Source: Apium graveolens (taxonomy: Eukaryota > Streptophyta > Magnoliopsida > Apiales > Apiaceae). From it: a stretch of DNA of 64,000 bases. This document shows, one piece after another, positions 56,743 to 64,000 of this stretch. Every line of letters begins with the position of its first letter. Position 1 is the first letter of the stretch. The translations under genes were made by a program, and so were the position numbers. The notes below the pieces were generated by a model. It had not been told where the DNA came from and made no database searches. It saw only the letters and a list, made by a program, of their open reading frames with translations. The stretch spans positions 34,728,398 to 34,792,397 of the forward strand of contig NC_133655.1 of the NCBI RefSeq assembly GCF_009905375.1. Reading direction: 5' to 3'.

Positions 56743-57805
56743 CAACTTATGCCTTTCATACTGATGATATTACTGAGTAGAGATTATATCTTAAAACCAT
56801 ATTCATTAGTTATAGAGATCAGACTTTAACATGTGAAAGATTAACATCTGAAAATCTTGCTTATAAAAAGAAAAATGATTATTTAGAAAATGAGTTAGTT
56901 TTTCTTCATCAAACTAAGAAAGAAAAAAATGATGCTTCATATGTTAGAGATGAAGTGTTAAAATTGAATGAATCTCTAAAAGCTGACTTAGAAAAGGAAA
57001 GAGAGATTATGAGAACTTGGACTAACTCTGGCAGAACAACTCGGAATTTATTAAGTAGTGGAAACTGGAAAGAGGGCTTAGGTTATGGAGATGATAAAAG
57101 TGAAAAAGGAACTGAACAAATTGAGTCAATTGTTGTTAAACAGACTGCTAAGCCAAAGGTAAAACCTGTTAAGTTTGTCGCAAAAACTATAAAGTCTAAT
57201 TCTGAAAAGATGAAAGATTCTGTGACAGAAGTTAAGGAAAAGTCAACTTCTGACAAATTAGAACAATATAAACCAGCTGATGTAACATAATCTTAATGAC
57301 AAAGAAGCAGCTTAAGCATAAGCTGAAAGAGATTAGGAATGTCAACAAGGTAAAGGAAGCTAGGAAAAATAGGAATGGAAAGGAAGGTGTGAATAAAAGT
57401 AATAATTATATGCATGTTCCTAATGCTCCTAGAAAGAAATGTTATAACTGTGGAAACTCTAACCATCTTGCTTCTTTTTTCAGGAAAAATAAAGATATAA
57501 ACTCTTTACCTCCTAAATCAGGAGTTAAGAGTCAGTCTGTTAGGTTTAAACCACAAAATCCTTGTTTTCATTGTGGTAGTTTATGGCATTCCATTTATAC
57601 TTGTAAGGAATATCATAGTCTATACTATGATTATTATCAAATAAAACCTTCTTTGAAGAAAGTTACTTTAATTCCTTCTAGTGTAAAGTCTGATGCAAAG
57701 TCTGATATAAACTCTGATAAACAGAATGTTAGCATAAACTCTGAAATTAAATCCGCTGCAAATGCTAACAAGCTTAAAAACGCCAAAGGATCCAAGCAAG
57801 TCTGA
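56743..57805 (+). pseudogene. C4 gag, C-terminal part
   Basis: Late-gag coiled-coil region (AFHTDDIT, a TAG, RLYLKTIFISYRD, then LKLNESLKADLEKEREIM and TWTNSGRTTRNLL). A stop at 57288-57290 and a frameshift follow, then the knuckle region (MTKKQLKHKLKEIRNVNKV). The first knuckle reads CYNCGNSNHLASFF, its last cysteine replaced by Phe; the second, CFHCGSLWHSIYTC, is intact. A TGA at 57803-57805 replaces the conserved tryptophan of the QVWVL end. Zinc knuckles bind element RNA during packaging. Confidence 0.87.
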
Positions 57806-57826
57806 GTCCTTAAAACTAAACATTAG

Positions 57827-58902
57827 TGGTCTTTGTGATTGCAGGGCAAAAGGAAAAACATTCTAGTGCTGGACAGTGGATGTCCAAGACATATGACTGG
57901 ATATAAAGCCCTGCTATCATACTTTGTGGAGAATGCTGGCCCAGGAGTTTCTTATGGAGATGGCAACATGGGAAAAACTCTGGGATATGGCAATATCAAT
58001 CTTGGGAATGTCATCATTGAAACAGTAGCTCTTGTCTCAGGACTTAAACACAATCTGCTAAGTGTGAGTCAAATCTGTGACAGAGGTTATCATGTGGATT
58101 TCTTTGAAGAACACTGTGAAGTTGTAAGCAATTCTACAGGAAAAGTGGTTCTAAAAGGTTACAGGCATAGTAAAATTTATGAAGCCAGACTTTCAACAAG
58201 CTCTGATGGTTCTGCAATCTGTCTGTTGAGTAGAGCATAAATTGAAGAAAGCTGGAATTGGCAAAAAAGACTCTCTCACTTAAATTTCAACAACATAAAT
58301 GAGCTAGTAAAAAAGGATCTAGTGAGAGGACTGTCAAAATCATTATTTGCTCCTGATGGCCTTTGTGATTCATGTCAAAAGGTAAAACAAAGAAAATCTT
58401 CTTTCAAGAGCAAAACCGAATCCTCAATTCTTGAGCCTTATCACCTACTGCATATTGATCTATTTGGTCCAGTCAATGTCATGTCTATTGCAAAGAAGAA
58501 ATATGCTATGGAAATAGTGGATGAGTTCACAAGATACACTTGGGTGTATTTCTTGCACAAGAAGAATGAAACTGCATCTACTCTAACTGATCATGTCAAA
58601 CAGCTGGATAAATTGGTCAAAGATTCTGTTAAAATAATAAGAAGTGATAATGGTACTGAGTTTAAGAATTCAATCATGGAAGAGTTCTGCAAAGAGCATG
58701 GAATCAAACAGGAATTTTCTACACCTGGAACTCCATAGAAAAATGGAGTTGTAGAAAAAAAGAACAGGACTCTCATTGAAGCTGCACAAACTATCCTTGA
58801 TGAAGCAAAGTTACCAACCTACTTTTGGGCTGAAGCTATGCAGACTACTAGTTTTACACAGAATGCTACACTCATAAACAAGCATGGAAAACACCATATG
58901 AG
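57827..58902 (+). pseudogene. C4 protease and integrase
   Basis: The protease active site ILVLDSGCPRHMTG starts the open frame at 57839. A TAA at 58238-58240 (TCA to TAA) lies just before the integrase finger, whose first His is Gln (WNWQKRLSHLN); the cysteine pair CDSCQK remains. The core has HIDLFGPVNVM and RSDNGTEFKN. A TAG at 58736-58738 interrupts the third catalytic block (NGVVEKKNRTL), and the end shows YFWAEAM and TPYEMV-like remains with a frameshift near 58870. Inactive. Confidence 0.88.
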
Positions 58903-60432
58903 ATGGTGAAGATAAAAAAGCCAAATCTGAAATACTTTCATGTATTTGGTTGTAAGTGTTTTGTTCTTAAGACTCATCCTGAACAGCAGTCAAAATTTGA
59001 TCTAAAGGCTGATGAAGGAATTTTTCTTGGATATCCACTTTCCACAAAAACCTTCAGAGTCTACAATTTAAGAACAAGGGTTGTCATGGAATCTATCATT
59101 GTATCTTTTAATGATAAGAAGATTACTAGACTTGAAGATTTCAATGATCATGATCAGCTGAGATTTGAAAATGAAGATTTAAACTCTGATACTGTAAATT
59201 CTGATGACTTAAACTCTGATCCTGTAAGTTCTGACGGGTTAAGTTCTGATGTCATTGAAATTGTGGTAACAACTCCAAAGGAAAATGCACTTGTCCAGGG
59301 GGAGCAAGCTGAAGATCCTACCACAACTCAAGACTCTCAAGAAGCATCAGAACCTGTCACTGGCTCTTCAAGTTCTGATTCAACAGTTTCTGATGAGCCA
59401 AATTCTGATAATTCTGGAAACTTTGATTCTTCAAATCCTGAAGAATCTAACTCAAATTCTGAAGTCTCAGAGAGCATAACTACAGGGGGAGCATCATTAA
59501 ATACTGATGGAGACAACATGGATCATGGGGGAGGATCCAGTTCTAGAAATCAACTTCCATCTGCAAGGAAGTGGACCAAATCATATACACCTGACATAAT
59601 AATTGGAGATCCTGAAGCAGGTATCAGAACTAGAACTGCAACATCAAATGAATGTCTCTATCATTCTTTTCAATCTCAGACTAAACCAAAGAAAGTGGAA
59701 GAAGCTCTTCAAGATGCTGATTGGGTGCAAGCAATGCAGGAAGAGTTGAATGAATTTGAAAGAAATAAAGTCTGGACCCTAGTGCCAAGACCAACGAACA
59801 GATCTATTGTTGACACAAAATGGGTGTTCAGAAACAAAACTAACAGTGATGGCATAATTACAAGGAACAAAGGAAGGATGGTTGCTAAGGGTTACTCTCA
59901 ATATGAGGGTATTGATTATGATGAAACTTTTGCACCAGTTGCTAGATTGGAAGCCATAAGAATCTTTTTGGCTTATGCTGCTCACAAAAAGTTTAAAGTC
60001 TTTCAAATGGATGTGAAAAGTGCTTTTCTCAGTGGAGAATTGGAAGAAGAGGTATATGTTGAACAACCTCCAGGATTCGAAGATCCAAAATTTCCAAATC
60101 ATGTCTACAGACTAGACAAAGCACTTTATGGCCTTAAGCAAGCTCTAAGAGCATGGTATGAGACTTTAGCTTAATTCCTTTTGGAAAGTGGATTTCACAG
60201 AGGTACAATTGATAAAACTTTGTTCTACCTCAACCATGGAAAGGACTTACTTTTGGTACAGATATATGTTGATGATATCATATTTGGTTCTACAAAAGCC
60301 AAGCTCTGTGAAAGATTTGCAAATCTAATGCAGTCAAGATATCAAATGAGTATGATGGGAGAACTTAGCTATTTTTTGGGACTTCAATTCAAGCAAAATG
60401 AAGAAGATACTTTAATCAATCAATCCAAGTAA
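58903..60432 (+). pseudogene. C4 integrase tail and reverse transcriptase
   Basis: An open run of 423 codons. It holds the integrase tail ([39 protein letters not shown]), then an Asp/Ser/Asn-rich linker, then reverse transcriptase ([75 protein letters not shown]). A TAA at 60172-60174 precedes the rest (FHRGTIDKTLFYLNHG, IYVDDIIFG, MMGELSYFLGLQF). Both catalytic aspartate sites (QMD and YVDD) are intact, so this is the best-preserved polymerase in the window apart from its one internal stop. Confidence 0.92.
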
Positions 60433-61204
60433 AGAAATTTGGAATGCAAGACTATTCAACTGCATCCACTCCCATGGCCACTGCAACCAAGTTAGATCAA
60501 GATACTGGTTCATCAGTAAATATTACTAACTAAAGAGGTATGATTGGCTCCTTACTCTATTTAACTGCAAGTAAACCTGATATCATGTATGCTACATGTC
60601 TTTGTGCAAGATTTCAGGATGATCCAAGAGAACCTCATCTAATAGCTGTGAAATGAATTTTCAAGTACCTCAAGGGTATAGTTGATCTAGGATTGTGGTA
60701 TCCTAGAGAATCAGATTTTAAGCCAATAGGTTACTCAGATGCAGATTTTGCAAGATGTAAAATAGACAGGAAAAGCACTAGTGGAAGCTGCCAATTTCTT
60801 GGAGGCAGATAAGTTTCTTGGTTTAGCAAGAAATAGAAATCAATTTCCACATCAACTACAGAGGCAGAATATATTGCTACAGGAAGCTGTTGTGCACAGA
60901 TTCTTTGGATGAAGAATCAGTTATTGGATTATGGGTTAGAATTTTCTAAAATACCTATTTCTGTGATAATCAAAGTGCTATTGCTATGACAGGTTATCCA
61001 GTTCAACACTCAATGACAAAGCACATCAGCATTAGGTACCATTTCATAAGGGAACCTGTGATAGAAGGTACAGTAGAATTGCATTTTGTTCCAACAGATC
61101 AACAACTAGCAGATATCTTCACAAAACCAGTATGTGAAGCTACTTTTACAAGACTGGTAAATGAACTTGGAATGGTTTCAGGTTCTTTCTCTAAATCTGC
61201 TTAG
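60433..61204 (+). pseudogene. C4 RNase H
   Basis: Copia RNase H read across several stops: MATATKLD, MIGSLLYLTASKPDIMYATC, YSDADFARCKIDRKSTSG, STTEAEYIATGSCCAQ, then open from about 60986 (PVQHSMTKHISIRYHFIREP, FVPTDQQLADIFTKPV) to a TAG at 61202-61204. At least five stops are present. It would degrade RNA in the RNA-DNA hybrid. Confidence 0.88.
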
Positions 61205-61480
61205 TTTTTGTTCTCATGCATCAGACTTTATGATCAGTGTTTACAGATTGTCTTATCTTCATGTAATATGCGCTTAAACTGTTAATATATTAAATACTGA
61301 TTATTATCTGATGTGATTATATAAACTCTGATAGTGTTTTGAATGTTCTGTGACTATTCAATCCAATGAGGATTGATGTGCTAGATGCTGACCTAGTAGT
61401 CTTTAACATACTAGAAATCCCATATTTGAATTAGTTGTTTATGTGGAAATTCATTAACACAAGCAAATTCTGATATTGAG
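61205..61480 (+). other. C4 sequence after pol, noncoding
   Basis: 276 bp with no gene, polypurine tract or LTR visible before G3 interrupts. Whether C4 carried an extra gene cannot be told. Confidence 0.6.
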
Positions 61481-64000
61481 TGTTACGACCGGTATCTTCG
61501 TGTAATATTATTTGTGGATTTGGTATAATATTAAAGCCGAATGAAAATATATTCAATGATTGTACATTTGTGTGAGTGCAAATTTCTGCATTATAAATTT
61601 GCTTTATGTAGTATATGATTTTTCAAAGCAAGAGTTTATTTAATTTCTTTATTTTTGATTTATAAGGAATATTCTAAGCCTTGGAAAAATTTCCTTTTAA
61701 AAGGTTTTTTGTTCACAAATTTTGAAAATGATTTTATAAAGTCTCTAAAAATCCAAGTTATTTTATGGTATAAATTTTATAATTTTTGAACTTGTATTTT
61801 ATTTTATAAAAATAAATCATTATAAATTTTAGTTGTCATATTTAGCAAATTACAAGAAAGCCCTTGCATGCAAACCACCCTCTCATTCTTTTCAAGGACA
61901 AAGAGGACAATTCCAACCCCACTAACTCTTATTTTTCGAGCCAATTTCCTTCTTTACCCTTGCATGCAAATTGAACCAAGTTCAAGTGGAAGGCTAATCA
62001 TGTCAATTCCTAATTCCACTCACTTTTGCCAATACAAAAACCATAAAACAAGCAAAGACATGATCATTTCACTTCACTCACCACCACACTTTCTCCTCCC
62101 TCCCTCCTCCTTCTCTCACTCTCGGCTTTTAGCCGAAACCCCCCTCCCCATTTTTTTTCTTCATTCCTCAACCAAGCTTCTACTCTTTACACAAGTAAAT
62201 GTTACTTCCCATACCATGATCACTCATATTTTAAAGAGTTTTTAGTAGAAAGTTTAAGTTTAAAGGTTGCATGTAAAGGTTTTAGTGAAACTCAAAATAC
62301 AACCTTGATTCTTGTGAGTTTAGGGTTGTTTTTGAGATGACTACAAGGAATGGATAAGTGCCAAGTCTTGAGAAGGAAACTCTTGATGATTAAATTGCCC
62401 TTCCCATCCATTTCATTCGTCCATGACCATATGGGAGCCGAATGAATGGTCCTTGAGATCATTCTTGTTGTTTTGCTCAAATTTTGCATGTTTATGTGAT
62501 AATGACTTGAATTTTATGGTGAAAATTTGATAAAACTCCTTTCATGCTAAGTGATCATCTAGGTATAGCTCATGTTAGGCTTGCATGTCAATTTTATGGT
62601 AGAATATATGTAGAAAATGTGTTGTTTTGGTTTGCAAAACCCGAGGACATGCATGCATGTGGATTTCTCTTAGAATGTTGTAAGATTTTGATCATTTGGA
62701 AAGATTTTGTTAGTGAGCCTTAATTTCAGTAGGAATAATGTGTAATATTGATTTATGCTTCTTGTTGCATGGTAATAATTCGTGGTTATCTTTTATAAAA
62801 TGCATATCTTGTGGTTTCAAAAACTTAATGATTGGTGAGTTGAGAAATGTGATCTCTTTTGTTTTACCATAATTGTACCTTAGGTAAGGATGACCTCACC
62901 CAAGGTTATTTTGAGTTAGTTCAGTAGATTACCATGTATAAGTCTTGGTTTAAGTATTGGGATGTTGGTAGTTGAGTTTGTCAAGTCAAAACCTTGGAGA
63001 AATGAGAGTTATAGTTTCTGCAGAAAATCAGTTTAGTACCCTGAGGTTTAGAGTGAGTTTTGACCATGTCATTGATGTGCACTTTGAGGCCCAAGCCACC
63101 AGAAGTTAGTATTGGGAGTATATAAAAGGTTTTAGGAGTTGGTTGGAGGTTTGCATGTCTTTTGGTTAGGTGCACAAGTAGAATAACAAAATCTGTCCAG
63201 CAGGGGACAGTTTTGTTGCAACTTAGAAATAGGAAGATTTGACCATGTCATGGGTAGGCCCTCTTTAGGCCCTATTGGGCCTTAGTTAGAGGGAGTGTCA
63301 GAGAAATTTTTCCAACCATAGTTCATAGGATATGAGTTAGAACCATGTGTCACAAGTTAATTCAAGTCAGGGCGTTTTCTGCCCAGAAAAACAGGGGAAC
63401 CTTGGACTTTTAGCTTAGGCCCAAGAAGGCCCAAGCCAGGCCCTTGAGCCACATCAATTTTTTGAGATGCCCTTAGGTCAGGAGAGTCTTGTGTAAAAGT
63501 TTTGAAGGAAAACTTGTAGTTTAAGAGTGCCTAATGCACTCAAGAAACTATAGTTATCATTCTGAAATTTGCACCAGTGAGCGCTTTCACTTATCACATA
63601 GTTTTAGAACACTTAGAAGTGAGTATTAGGTCGACCACCATAGTTGTAAGATGGTATAAGGTCAGTAGAGCTAAAGGCACAAGTGAGGGTCAATAGGTTT
63701 TGGATAATTTAGGAAAGGCACATCGAGTTAGGAAGCCAAAATTAGAAGACGTTGTCTAGTTTAGCGACCAAGTGACTTAAGATGTGAGTCGAGATCATCC
63801 AAGCCTAGTGTTGCATTATGGTATATATGGTGTTATTTGGTGATAATATATGATATGTGAATATGTGGCTATGTGTGTACTTTTGTAATTTAAAAGTGAA
63901 TATAAAATTAAGTGCGTATAAGCCTAAGTGTCATCCGTGTTTAATTTCAAGTTATAAATAGGTTAAGATGGTAAGAATATATTATAATGAGGATTATTAT
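61481..64000 (+). repeat. G1-family LTR in plus orientation (G3), truncated by window end
   Basis: Begins TGTTACGACCGG and matches the reverse complement of the G1 LTR throughout (for example the reverse of 20689 down to about 18340), with more divergence than within G1. TATA decamer at 63119-63128. The five bases before it are TTGAG. Whether it is a solo LTR or the start of a full element is decided outside the window. Pyrimidine-rich sequence at 62090-62160; no gene seen. Confidence 0.92.
63119..63128 (+). promoter_or_regulatory. Probable TATA box of the G3 LTR
   Basis: TATATAAAAG about 1.64 kb into the LTR, at the same place as in the G1 LTRs despite general divergence. Confidence 0.58.

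Larger units (their letters stand above)
56743..61480 (+). mobile_element. Ty1/copia element C4 (plus strand), right part
   Basis: Late gag, protease, integrase, reverse transcriptase and RNase H in copia order, cut on the left by C3 and on the right by G3. It is close in sequence to C2 (same gag and integrase phrases), but on the other strand. Confidence 0.88.

Noticed and set aside
61868..62245. 125-codon plus-strand frame in G3
   Set aside because: Pyrimidine-rich part of the LTR; the equivalent stretch of the G1 LTR is broken, so it is not a gene.

Overview
This is plant nuclear DNA, most likely a dicot with a large, repeat-rich genome. No host gene is visible in 64 kb. Almost every base belongs to LTR retrotransposons of two superfamilies, Ty3/gypsy (long LTRs of 3.2-4.2 kb, Tekay-like pol) and Ty1/copia (SIRE-like, with an extra gene after pol), inserted into one another. 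The primer sites that can be read match initiator-tRNA-Met (TGGTATCAGAGC or near variants). The polypurine tracts, TG...CA LTR ends and several 5-bp target duplications fix most boundaries. Names G1-G4 (gypsy) and C0-C4 (copia) are mine.

Left block (1-25647). A plus-strand copia fragment C0 (22871-23617) is the base. Minus-strand copia C1 (20690-22870) sits in it, minus-strand gypsy G1 (1-20689, left end outside the window) sits in C1, and a small minus-strand gag-only element (3215-8100, a tandem LTR-gag-LTR-gag-LTR dimer of TR-GAG type) sits inside the G1 integrase gene. A second minus-strand copia, C1b (LTR 23618-24923 plus the end of its extra gene), also interrupts C0. G1 carries a 3,775-bp tandem duplication that covers gag, leader and part of the 5' LTR.

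Middle block (25648-49897). Gypsy G2 (plus) interrupts the C1b extra gene. Its leader contains a short upstream ORF that a GT-AG intron would join in frame to gag. Copia C2 (minus) appears to have landed in the G2 3' LTR. A later deletion, sealed with 23 bp of templated filler, fused the G2 gag to the C2 integrase region. Gypsy G4 (plus, 33738-47756) is young: it has a perfect TSD GGCTA and LTRs about 1% different, yet it carries a ruined pol and no gag, so it was probably mobilised in trans.

Right block (50195-64000), after a 100-N assembly gap. Copia C3 (plus) provides its RNase H end, a 4.6-kb extra gene region with its own TATA-like upstream sequence, and a 3' LTR. It is inserted in the gag of copia C4 (plus, 56743-61480, pol with several stops). 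C4 is cut by G3, a plus-strand LTR of the G1 family that runs off the window.

Most coding regions are pseudogenes with nonsense codons, many of them CGA to TGA or CAG to TAG transitions expected from cytosine methylation. The most interesting signals are the CGACGGAT motif clusters shared by the C3 LTR, leader and ORF, the predicted G2 intron that joins an upstream ORF to gag, the conserved double stop plus acceptor-like site between gag and protease in two copia copies, and the two kinds of tandem element rearrangement.
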